Source: Chloracidobacterium sp.
GTDB lineage: Bacteria > Acidobacteriota > Blastocatellia > Pyrinomonadales > Pyrinomonadaceae
Direction of reading: 5' to 3'
DNA: 64,000 nucleotides
Assembly (NCBI GenBank): GCA_016720705.1
Contig: JADKKB010000007.1
Span: 372,001 to 436,000 of the forward strand
Below the pieces are notes generated by a model. It saw only the letters and a list, made by a program, of their open reading frames with translations. It had not been told where the DNA came from and ran no database searches. Of the stretch, positions 34,321-42,529 are shown piece after piece. The position numbers and the translations under genes were made by a program. Each line of letters begins with the position of its first letter. Positions within the stretch are counted from its first letter, which is position 1.

Positions 34321-36804
34321 CTACTGCTCATTCTCCATTTCCGAGAGGTCCTGGAGGTATTCGTAGGCCTTTTCGAGGATCGGTCGGGCACGGGTCGAGC
34401 CGTCCATTTCGCCGATATAGCCCTCGCGGACCATTGCGTCGAGTATGGCAGCGGCACGGCCGTAACCGACCCGCAGATGGCGTTGGAGCAAGCTGGTCGA
34501 ACCGCGTTTGGCCTGGACAACACACTTGAGGGCGTCGTGAAAGAGCGGGTCGCGGCGTCCGGGCAGTTCGCCATCGTCCTCGATTTCCTCCTGTGAGACG
34601 GTAATCGTCCGGTCGTATTCGGGGCGGCCCTGTGCCTTGGCAAATTCGACCACCTTCCCGATCTCGTTTTCATCGACATAGGCACCGTGGACCCGCGTGA
34701 CATTGCTGTTGCCGGGCGGCAAAAATAGCATATCGCCCTGACCGAGCAGAGCCTCAGCCCCATTGCCATCGATGATCGTCCTGCTATCGACCTTGCTGGA
34801 GACGCGAAATGAGATACGTGCCGGAAAGTTCGCCTTGATCAGTCCGGTAATGACATCCACCGACGGACGCTGGGTCGCGAGCACCAGATGGATCCCCACC
34901 GCGCGAGCCATCTGTGCAAGACGCGTTATCGATTCTTCGACCTCTTTACCGGCAACCATCATCAGATCGGCGAGTTCGTCAATGATGATGACGATGTATG
35001 GTAGCTTGCGGTAAGGTTCGCCATTATCATCGAGCCGGCCCTCGGCCTTATATAGCTTGATCTTTTCGTTGTAGCCGTCGATATTACGGACCGCGTAGCC
35101 GGCAAGGTCCTTGTAACGGCGTTCCATCTCGGTCACCGCCCAACGCAATGCCGTCGCCGCCTTTTTCGGGTCAGTGATGATCGGCGTCGACAGATGCGGA
35201 ATGTCGGCATACAGCCCAAGCTCGAGCCGCTTGGGGTCGACCATTATGAACTTTACTTCGTCAGGTTTCGCCTTGTAGAGGATCGACATCACCAGCGTAT
35301 TGACGCCGACCGATTTGCCAGCCCCGGTCGCTCCCGCGATCAAAAGGTGCGGCATCTTCGCGAGGTCCGTAACGTACTTCGCCCCGTCGATCGTCTTGCC
35401 GAGCCCGAGCGTGAGCAGTGACTTAGAGTCGGTAAATTTTGTCGACTCGATCACTTCGCGTAGAAAGATGGTCTCACGCTTGATATTAGGCACCTCGATT
35501 CCAACGTACGCCTTGCCCGGGATTCGATCGATACGTATCGACGGAGCTCTCAGAGCCAGACAAAGATCATCCACCAGTCCAGTAACGCGTGAATATTTGA
35601 CGCCAGCATCAGGCTTGAATTCAAATGTCGTCACGACCGGCCCGGGAGCAATGTGTACGACCTTGCCCGGAACGTTGAACTCAGCCGTCTTTTTCGCAAG
35701 CAGAGTCGCAACATCCCGAAGCTCGGATTCCTTATGGGTCAACGCGGGCGGGACTTCCGAGAGAAGCTCCGAACCGGGCAGGATGTAGTTCTCATAGTCC
35801 TGAGCCGCCGTCGGCTTGCCCACCCTGGCCACGTTTTCTTGCTCCTCAAATGTGGGATCTTCGTTCGGCTCATCGCGGGCCTTTTTCGCCTTGATAGGAA
35901 TATTTTCGATCTCGGGGTCAAGTACTTTACGCGTCTCATACTGCTCTTCGCGGGTATCGATGGTCGGGATCGAGTCGATCGGTTCGTCCGCAAACAGCGG
36001 CTCTTCTCGCAACGCGGCGGCGGCGGCTTGTGCCTTTGCCATTGCCTCGACATCGCCCACAGAGATCGTCGGTGGCACCGCATCACCGATATGCTCGCGT
36101 TTTTCGCGTCGCTTGTCCGCACGCTTTCGTGCCGAATCGTCCGCCGGCTCGCTTGCTCTGCGGTTTGCCCGCCATTCATCAATACGAATTCGCAAGTTTT
36201 CCCAAGCAACATCGAAATGGCTAAGGAAACCGTTTAACGTAAAATTGGTGATCAGTAAAATCGAACAGATCAGCACCGCCGAGAGCAATATGCCTGCCCC
36301 GATCTTACTGATAAAATATGCAGTGCCGAGAGCCGCCGCCTCGCCGATGATCGCTCCGTATCCGCCTACAAGCGAGATCAGCCCCGATAGCGAGACAGCA
36401 AAGAAGATATAACCTGCAACTCGCGAAATACTCGGCACGAGCGTGTCTGATAAAAATACACGCCAGGCCATCAACGTAATGAGTATCGGGATCAGATAAG
36501 CCGTCCACCCAAAGCCACTCAACAGAACGGCGGCGATGTTTGCGCCGACGACCCCGACCCAGTTTTTGGTCGATGGCAAACCGACACCGGTCGAGATCAA
36601 CGAACGGTCATCCGGACTGCTGGTCACCAGTGAAAGGAAAATGAGCACCGCTAAAACCCCGACGATCACCGCGACAACCTCATTGAAGCGCGAATGCTTT
36701 GCAGCCTTACCCCCCTTTTTCTTGAGCAGAGTGGTGCCGTCCGCGAGACAAAAATTGATGTCGTCGTCCTTGTAGGTCTCGTTACATGTCGGGCAAACTT
36801 TCAT
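34321..36804 (-). CDS. ftsK: DNA translocase FtsK/SpoIIIE with N-terminal zinc ribbon
   Basis: The 827-residue protein begins MKVCPTCNETYKDDDINFCL, a short zinc-ribbon-like motif (CxxC...C) common in this phylum but unusual on FtsK. Four transmembrane helices span about 40-210, followed by a charged linker. The motor then has GATGAGKSVGVNT (Walker A), IIIDELADLM (Walker B) and ATQRPSVDVITGLIKANFPA. The C-terminal gamma winged helix is about residues 760-820. It pumps chromosome ends through the closing septum and activates dimer resolution. It starts one base after prfB ends. Confidence 0.93.
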   Translation of the reverse strand: MKVCPTCNETYKDDDINFCLADGTTLLKKKGGKAAKHSRFNEVVAVIVGVLAVLIFLSLVTSSPDDRSLISTGVGLPSTKNWVGVVGANIAAVLLSGFGWTAYLIPILITLMAWRVFLSDTLVPSISRVAGYIFFAVSLSGLISLVGGYGAIIGEAAALGTAYFISKIGAGILLSAVLICSILLITNFTLNGFLSHFDVAWENLRIRIDEWRANRRASEPADDSARKRADKRREKREHIGDAVPPTISVGDVEAMAKAQAAAAALREEPLFADEPIDSIPTIDTREEQYETRKVLDPEIENIPIKAKKARDEPNEDPTFEEQENVARVGKPTAAQDYENYILPGSELLSEVPPALTHKESELRDVATLLAKKTAEFNVPGKVVHIAPGPVVTTFEFKPDAGVKYSRVTGLVDDLCLALRAPSIRIDRIPGKAYVGIEVPNIKRETIFLREVIESTKFTDSKSLLTLGLGKTIDGAKYVTDLAKMPHLLIAGATGAGKSVGVNTLVMSILYKAKPDEVKFIMVDPKRLELGLYADIPHLSTPIITDPKKAATALRWAVTEMERRYKDLAGYAVRNIDGYNEKIKLYKAEGRLDDNGEPYRKLPYIVIIIDELADLMMVAGKEVEESITRLAQMARAVGIHLVLATQRPSVDVITGLIKANFPARISFRVSSKVDSRTIIDGNGAEALLGQGDMLFLPPGNSNVTRVHGAYVDENEIGKVVEFAKAQGRPEYDRTITVSQEEIEDDGELPGRRDPLFHDALKCVVQAKRGSTSLLQRHLRVGYGRAAAILDAMVREGYIGEMDGSTRARPILEKAYEYLQDLSEMENEQ

Positions 36805-37915
36805 TTATTTCGACGTGGATCCACCTTTCTTATACATTAAAAACTCTTTGATAAATTCGTCGATATCGCCATCCAGTACCGCGTCGACGTCCGACGTTTC
36901 GTGCTTGGTTCGCGTATCTTTGACCAAACGGTACGGGTGAAGCACGTAATTGCGTATCTGCGAGCCGAACGAAATATCTTGTTTGGTAGCCTCGAGTTCC
37001 GACGCCGACTCGCGACGTTTTTCGAGTTCCAGCTCATACAGCTTCGACCTCAGCACCTGCATCGCGACCGCACGATTTTGTATCTGCGAACGCTGGTTCT
37101 GACACGTTACCACAATATTGGTCGGAAGATGCGTGATTCTTACAGCTGAGTCTGTAACATTGACGTGCTGGCCGCCCGCACCGGAGGAGCGATATGTGTC
37201 TATGCGGAGATCTTTGTCCTCGATATTGACCTCGATATTCTCATCGATCTCAGGGCTCACGAACATCGAAGCGAACGAAGTCTCGCGGCTGCCGCCCGAG
37301 TTGAACGGCGAAATCCGCACCAGCCGATGAACGCCTGCTTCGGTTGCGAGCAATCCATAAGCGTAATCGCCTGCGACGCGAAATGTCGCCGACTTCAGGC
37401 CCGCCTCACTTCCCGATTGCTCGTCGATGATCTCGGCCTTAAATCCTTTCTTTTCGCACCAACGCAAATACATCCGGAGCAGCATCTGTGCAAAATCCTG
37501 AGCGTCCGTGCCGCCCGCACCGGCCTGGATCGAGCAGATCGCGTTGTTCGCGTCCGTTTCACCGGAAAGAAGGCTCTCGGTCTGGGCGAGATCGACGTCG
37601 GACTCAAGCTTGTCGATCAGTTTTACAAGTTCGATCGCCGAATCGGGGTCTTCGGCCGCAAATTCGAACAAAACCTCAGCGTCCGAAACGCCCGTCTCAA
37701 ACGCCGCGTGCCTGGACAGAGCCTTTTCGAGCAGACTCCGCCGCTGAACGACTTTTTGGGCAGTCGCCTGATCGTCCCAAAAACCGGGCGCGGAAATTAG
37801 TTTTTCGGATCGCTCTAACTCAGCAAGCTTTGCAGGTGCGTCAAAGAAACCTCCCAAGTTGTGTAACTTTATCTTTGATGTCGTCGAATTTTGTTTGTAG
37901 GTCTGTGAGTTCCAT
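36805..37915 (-). CDS. prfB: peptide chain release factor 2 with programmed +1 frameshift
   Basis: The true start is ATG at 37915 (MELTDLQTKFDDIKDKVTQL then GRFL). This 24-codon frame ends in CTT TGA C at 37846-37840, the classic RF2 frameshift site. Ribosomes shift +1 into the main frame (DAPAKLAELERSEKL...) giving about 369 residues. The GGQ motif is in SSGAGGQHVNVTDSAVR. RF2 reads UGA and UAA and releases peptides. The frame upstream of the shift that would make a longer start is spurious. It is followed by ftsK without a gap. Confidence 0.95.
37840..37856 (-). promoter_or_regulatory. RF2 autoregulatory frameshift signal
   Basis: Reading the minus strand, GGGAGGTTTCTTTGAC combines an internal Shine-Dalgarno-like GGGAGG, the slippery CTT, the in-frame TGA stop and a following C. 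This is the standard arrangement for feedback control by RF2 levels. Confidence 0.93.
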
Positions 37916-37926
37916 TCTTTGTTTTT

Positions 37927-37994
37927 CTCAGCGTTCTCCGCGGTCACTGCGTTTAGAATATATTTTAACGCAGAGATTGCTGAGGTCGCAGAGT
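37927..37994. repeat. dispersed inverted repeat, copy 5
   Basis: Arms CTCAGCGTTCTCCGCGGTCA and a complementary CTGAGGTCGCAGAG flank an AT-rich core. It resembles the other copies (for example 19684-19772) and lies just upstream of prfB. Confidence 0.6.
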
Positions 37995-38004
37995 CAATAC
38001 TAAT

Positions 38005-38244
38005 TTATTTGGTTAGAAATTCGACACGAAAGTATTTGTGATCAATTGCCATCAATGGTACGAAGATTTTCCAATATCCATTTTGCGGAATGTCGACAAC
38101 TTCGTAGTAACAACCGTCAGCCTCGCAAGGCGATGTGTTTCGCATTCGAACAATTATGTAACTGCCCAAATACAAAACGACGATTGTGAAAATGACGCAA
38201 AATGTCCACTCAAACCGTCGGTTGTCGTCGTCGAAAAATCGCAT
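38005..38244 (-). CDS. small single-pass membrane protein, hypothetical
   Basis: MRFFDDDNRRFEWTF begins at 38244 (a start at 38259 is also possible), followed by one transmembrane helix (VIFTIVVLYLGSYIIV). A roughly 45-residue periplasmic tail has two cysteines (CEADGC) and ends FLTK. Its start overlaps the end of lnt by about 35 bases, suggesting translational coupling. No family is recognised. Confidence 0.5.
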   Translation of the reverse strand: MRFFDDDNRRFEWTFCVIFTIVVLYLGSYIIVRMRNTSPCEADGCYYEVVDIPQNGYWKIFVPLMAIDHKYFRVEFLTK

Positions 38245-39796
38245 ATCCCAATAATCCAAATGTCGCGACGGTACACAACCACGCGAACCAGTCGCCGTAT
38301 TTTACATAAAACGTCTGCGAGCCGTCCGATTTACTAACGCTCCAGACGCGGGTGGCTTCGGTGTATGTCGGAGCCGGATCGAGCACCTCGCCGCGTTCGG
38401 TTATGTAGGCGGTGACGCCGACATTCGTCACACGCAATACCGGTCGATTTGTCTCGACAGCGCGGAACACAGCGTTTGCCAGGTGCTGCCGCAATACAGG
38501 TGTTGGGCCGAGATAGCCGTCGTTGGTCATTTCAATGATCACGTCCGCACCATCCGCCACATATCGCCGTGAAAGCTGTCCGAAATGCGATTCGAAGCAG
38601 ATCATTACGCCGGCTTTGGCATCGCCGACCGGCAAAATATCGTATTCGCGTCCATACGAAAAATTCCCGACAAATCCCGGTAAAATGCCTTCGAGCGGTG
38701 CCGGAACCGCTTCGCCAAACGGCAGAAGGAAGATTTTATCATACTGCGCCGCCTCTTTGCCGTCAGGCCCGACCATCACCGCCGAGTTAAAATATTTCCC
38801 ATTCGTCGCGTCCGGCTCGGCCGAATTAAACAGCACACTCACATTATTTCGGCGCGCAAAATCCCCAATAAATTGCTGAAACTCACGATCGTCGTTGTAC
38901 ATAAAGTTCATCGGCGATTCGGGCAGAATGACGGTTACCGGTAGCCAATTGTCGGTCGGCAGTTTATTGATCTCGGCTTCGGCGAGGTTGATCTGATGTT
39001 GGCGGAGCCGCTGATAGCTCTGATAATCAAGGCCCAACATCGGGACGTTGGGTTGGATCGCCACGACCGTTGCAATACCCCGCGCTCGAGAATCGAGCAT
39101 CGGTGGATACGCTACCACGTATAGCCCGACCCACAAAAGAAAGCTAACGATTAGGCAACCTAAAAGTAGGTAGGATCGTCGAGTTCGCGTGACAATGGGA
39201 AGTATAAATACAGCACTTATAAACAAAATCAAGAAGCCGACAAGCTCCTGCCCGCCAATTCCGACCAACGACTTGGTCAAATCTCCAACTAAAATTACTG
39301 CTGAATTGCTACTGAAAGTGAACGCCTGCGAGTACCCAATAGCATTCCAATTGTTCCCCGTCACCCAATACCGCAAAAACTCGCTAAACACCCAAACAAA
39401 CGGAGCCGCGAGAAATGCCCACGACCCGAATCGTCGTAAAAGTACCGACAATATCGCCGCAAACAAGCCTGGAAACACCCCGACGATGAGTGCGATGAAG
39501 ACCATCCCCGAATACGCTAGCCACGGCGGAAATCCCGCGTAATGGATCGGCGCGAAAGTCAGCCACCAGCACGTGCCGAAGAAAAAGACCGTCCCAAATA
39601 TCCAACCAGTGACGAACGAACGAACCACCGAAGCCTTTTCGCGATCAACCGCAAGCATCAACGGGACGAGGGCGAACCACGCCATCCACCACAATTCGAA
39701 ATCCGGAAAAGCTAGAATCAGAATAATGGCTGACGTGGTTGCCATCATGGCACCTTTCCAACTTGGGAGTATTCGCTTAATAAGCCCGAATGTCAT
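38210..39796 (-). CDS. lnt: apolipoprotein N-acyltransferase
   Basis: The 528-residue inner-membrane enzyme completes lipoprotein maturation by N-acylating the N-terminal cysteine. Several N-terminal helices are followed by a nitrilase-like domain. The catalytic glutamate lies in VILPESPMNF, the lysine in YDKIFLLPFGEAVP and the cysteine in GVMICFESHFG. The last helix lies near the C-terminus. The length is typical. A small membrane protein starts within its 3' end. Several lipoproteins in this window are presumably substrates. Confidence 0.93.
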   Translation of the reverse strand: MTFGLIKRILPSWKGAMMATTSAIILILAFPDFELWWMAWFALVPLMLAVDREKASVVRSFVTGWIFGTVFFFGTCWWLTFAPIHYAGFPPWLAYSGMVFIALIVGVFPGLFAAILSVLLRRFGSWAFLAAPFVWVFSEFLRYWVTGNNWNAIGYSQAFTFSSNSAVILVGDLTKSLVGIGGQELVGFLILFISAVFILPIVTRTRRSYLLLGCLIVSFLLWVGLYVVAYPPMLDSRARGIATVVAIQPNVPMLGLDYQSYQRLRQHQINLAEAEINKLPTDNWLPVTVILPESPMNFMYNDDREFQQFIGDFARRNNVSVLFNSAEPDATNGKYFNSAVMVGPDGKEAAQYDKIFLLPFGEAVPAPLEGILPGFVGNFSYGREYDILPVGDAKAGVMICFESHFGQLSRRYVADGADVIIEMTNDGYLGPTPVLRQHLANAVFRAVETNRPVLRVTNVGVTAYITERGEVLDPAPTYTEATRVWSVSKSDGSQTFYVKYGDWFAWLCTVATFGLLGYAIFRRRQPTV

Positions 39797-39888
39797 TCAG
39801 GTATTCTAGCAGGAATTTGCTTCGGATTTGTGATGCGGGAGGATACAAACACTTGGAAATCAGTTTGACCGTTCATTTTGACTGATAA

Positions 39889-39958
39889 GACAAATTCCGT
39901 CAGCCTCGTAGTGACAAAATCTGTCAATACGACACAGGTGGTGACAAGATTTCGGTCA
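39889..39958. promoter_or_regulatory. cluster of TGACA-type palindromes upstream of lnt
   Basis: Three related boxes lie in tandem: GACAAATTCCGTCA (39889-39902), TGACAAAATCTGTCA (39912-39926, a perfect TGACA-N5-TGTCA) and TGACAAGATTTCGGTCA (39942-39958). Starts are spaced about 23-30 bases apart, roughly 2-3 helical turns. They look like binding sites for a dimeric regulator, probably acting on lnt or on an unseen RNA. Confidence 0.45.
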
Positions 39959-40073
39959 GACTGCTTGAATGCTGAACGCAGGTCTAATATTGCATTGAGC
40001 GATTCAGTTCAGAATGAACGATTACCGTGTATTTATCAGGGCCTCAATGATTTCGGGTGCTTAAACGAAGGAA

Positions 40074-40096
40074 AGCCCGGCCGATTCGGCCGGGCT
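40074..40096. other. strong GC hairpin in the lnt-TPR intergenic gap
   Basis: AGCCCGGCCG (40074-40083) pairs perfectly with CGGCCGGGCT (40087-40096) around an ATT loop. No T-run follows on either strand. The surrounding gap (39797-40390) shows no gene besides the palindrome cluster, a recurrent 21-mer and the terminator at 40287. Confidence 0.5.
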
Positions 40097-40286
40097 CTTA
40101 ATGGAAGGACAACTGAAGGAACGCTCGGAAGGTGTTCAAGCACAGTGGCAAACTATGCTCGGAGAAGTGATGGCGGCGGGGTCTTGACTAAATTATCAAG
40201 CTAGCCGATTTACTCTAATGCATATGGCGTGCCACAGAATTCGCCATTCAGCCAATGCCGAGATATTTAATACTCGCACAATCACA

Positions 40287-40311
40287 AAAAGCCCATATTA
40301 ATTGGGCTTTT
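40287..40311. terminator. bidirectional intrinsic terminator
   Basis: AAAAGCCCA (40287-40295) pairs with TGGGCTTTT (40303-40311), with A/T tails on both sides. It lies about 80 bases after the stop of the 40391-42181 gene. Confidence 0.75.
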
Positions 40312-40390
40312 GGAATATAAATAATTTTGGAATTTCGCAAGTCTTACAACTTGGGCACCTTCCGAAAGTCAATGAAGCGGTAAACGCATA

Positions 40391-42181
40391 CTATTTCGAG
40401 CACCTTTCTGACAAACGTTGTAACCCATTGGCTTCTTGATTTTCCGCGTCTATCTCCAACGCAGAGGCGGCATAGTTTTTTGCCTGTAGGCAGTCGCCCT
40501 TTTCTACGTAGATCTTGCCAAGCGAAACGTGCGCCTCAATAATACGATTGTCCCAGAATATCGATGTCTTGAACGAACTGATCGCCTGGTCCATATCTCC
40601 GCGCCGAAGATGGATCTTCCCGAGCAACAGATAGCTTTCGGCGCTCATCGGTTCGCTTGCCAAAACCCGCCGCAGAACGGCCATCGCCTCGTCGTCCTGA
40701 CCATTTTTGACCAGCGTTCGTGCCTGGGCAAGCAGTGTGTCGGATTCGTTCATTTGCGGTTGGACGGCCGCGCCCTGCTTGCGGCTCAAGATAACCGCAA
40801 CGAAATCCTTGCGCGAAGGCTGTTCCACCCTGAGCGGTATTCCTGTTATGGATCTGGATTTGGCCCACTCTGTTTCGAGCGTGGCAAATCGGTTATTGTT
40901 TGTCAGGTAGCGTCGAGCCTGGTTGTCCATATCACCCGCTGTCGATTCTTTAAGCTCGCCCAGCGTCTTAGACAAAATATAATACGCTTCACCGTCTCTT
41001 GGATTCGAAACTATTGCCGAGCGAAATTGATTTGCAGCATCCTTCAGATTACCGCTTAGGTATAGCGAAACCCCATAATTGAATTTAACATTGCCATCGT
41101 CCGTCGCAGCTTCGGCGGCCTTCTTTAGCAATTCGACGCCTTCGTTAAGCAATCCGGCGGCTCGCGCCGGATTCTTCTTTTCGGCCCGCGAGGCTTGAAC
41201 GACGATCGCACCGAGCGCGTTGTAAACGCTCGTCAATTTCATATCCTCGGCCAATGGTCTCAACACGGCAATTGATCTTTCAAAATTAAACTGCTGTAAA
41301 TGCACGAGTCCTATATAGAACGATGCTTCGGCATATACATCGTCATTACACTGCGGCACTCGATTTTCGGCCTTGGCCTTGTCACGACATTGTTGCTGGG
41401 TATTTATTACTTGTTCAAAGTAATTAATGGCATCAGGAAATTTGCGTTGGCCCAGATACAGATGGGCGAGTTCGAGTGCCGCGTCAGAATAGGTTCCATC
41501 CGACGACGCCTCGGCATAAAGCCGGATCGCGTTCTTTAAGAAGTTTTCTCGAGCCTCACCCGGCGGTGTCAGAAGTCCTTTAATATAGGCCTCGAACGCC
41601 CGTGCCGGCACCTTGCTAGCTGCTTCGATCAGCTGATTTTGTGAAAACGGAAGCGACTTATCACGCTGGTAGAGTATTTGGTAAGCGATCTGGCCCTGAA
41701 CTGATTGAAGGTTGCCGAGGGCATCGTTTAGGTTGATGTCCCGTGTGATTCGCCGCCCGTCCGGCATCTCTTCACTCATAAATCGACCCTCATTCACGCG
41801 GACGATCTTCGCCGTAACATTGATCGTGGCCGCAGAATCGCCCTGTGCAGGAATGATATTGTAACGGCCGGAAACCAGTATAGTGGCGTTTGTTTCGCGT
41901 GCGAGTTTCAGTGACGTCGCGAGACTCGGCAATGTGGTCAGAGGAATCCGAAGCTTTGACTGTACCATCTTTCGCTGATCGTTAGAGATGACGTTCAAAT
42001 TCGGCACACGCAGAAGATTGGATAGTGAATCAGCAAAACTCTCACCGACCCAATTAAATTCAGCTTTGTCTGACGTATTCTCAAATGGCAAAACCAAAAG
42101 AGTGTCGACCTTTGACTGGGCCGCAATTTGGCACCACGCAAACAGAATAAAGCTCAGAACTAACGCGTATCTTTTGACCAT
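40391..42181 (-). CDS. secreted TolB/FlgO-like protein with TPR repeats
   Basis: The 596-residue protein has a signal peptide (MVKRYALVLSFILFAWCQIA). An N-terminal domain follows (LLVLPFENTSDKAEFNWVGE...SFADSLSNLLRVPNLNVIS), typical of CsgG/FlgO-like or TolB N-terminal folds. The C-terminal half has TPR units (ALELAHLYLGQRKFPDAINY, GEAYYILSKTLGELKE, AESYLLLGKIHLRRGDMDQA). It is probably a periplasmic scaffold or a sensor of unknown specificity. Confidence 0.75.
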   Translation of the reverse strand: MVKRYALVLSFILFAWCQIAAQSKVDTLLVLPFENTSDKAEFNWVGESFADSLSNLLRVPNLNVISNDQRKMVQSKLRIPLTTLPSLATSLKLARETNATILVSGRYNIIPAQGDSAATINVTAKIVRVNEGRFMSEEMPDGRRITRDINLNDALGNLQSVQGQIAYQILYQRDKSLPFSQNQLIEAASKVPARAFEAYIKGLLTPPGEARENFLKNAIRLYAEASSDGTYSDAALELAHLYLGQRKFPDAINYFEQVINTQQQCRDKAKAENRVPQCNDDVYAEASFYIGLVHLQQFNFERSIAVLRPLAEDMKLTSVYNALGAIVVQASRAEKKNPARAAGLLNEGVELLKKAAEAATDDGNVKFNYGVSLYLSGNLKDAANQFRSAIVSNPRDGEAYYILSKTLGELKESTAGDMDNQARRYLTNNNRFATLETEWAKSRSITGIPLRVEQPSRKDFVAVILSRKQGAAVQPQMNESDTLLAQARTLVKNGQDDEAMAVLRRVLASEPMSAESYLLLGKIHLRRGDMDQAISSFKTSIFWDNRIIEAHVSLGKIYVEKGDCLQAKNYAASALEIDAENQEANGLQRLSERCSK

Positions 42182-42260
42182 TTGACCCCCAAACTAAAAA
42201 ATTCGCCGATGTGCGGCGAATTCTATTAAAGTTTTAAGATGCAAAACTTTCAAATAAGGA

Positions 42261-42335
42261 TGGTATCCGGTACGGGATTTGAACCCGTGTTGCCGCCGTG
42301 AAAGGGCGGTGTCCTAACCCCTAGACGAACCGGAC
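42261..42335 (-). tRNA. tRNA-Glu (UUC anticodon)
   Basis: The minus strand folds into a cloverleaf: acceptor GTCCGGT/ACCGGAT, D-arm GTCTAGGGGTTAGGAC, anticodon stem CCGCC/GGCGG with loop CTTTCAC (anticodon TTC), T-arm ACGGG/CCCGT with loop TTCAAAT. CCA is encoded. The first base pair is a G-T wobble. Confidence 0.93.
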
Positions 42336-42529
42336 ACAAACACTATCGCCCTACTTCAGGCGAACGTAAAGAATAACTCACGTCATAAATTGTGTCAAAC
42401 GGCCAGCGGTACGCACCCTTTCCGGCTTGAACGGCGATGCGAAGTCGCCATTAGGGAGCGAGGCCCCAGACTCGCAGCAATGTGTAAAACTTGTGTCAAC
42501 AGGTCGCTTTATATTAAGGTTAAGCCACA

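Noticed and set aside
36805..37947. RF2 read as a single 380-residue frame starting at 37947
   Set aside because: The first 35 residues do not match RF2 and extend through the frameshift site and part of a repeat; the CTT-TGA-C site explains the real start.
40071..40126. Possible RNase P-like RNA (GGAAAGCCCGGCC resembles the GAGGAAAGTCCGG box)
   Set aside because: The rest of the conserved RNase P core is absent in the flanking 600 bases.
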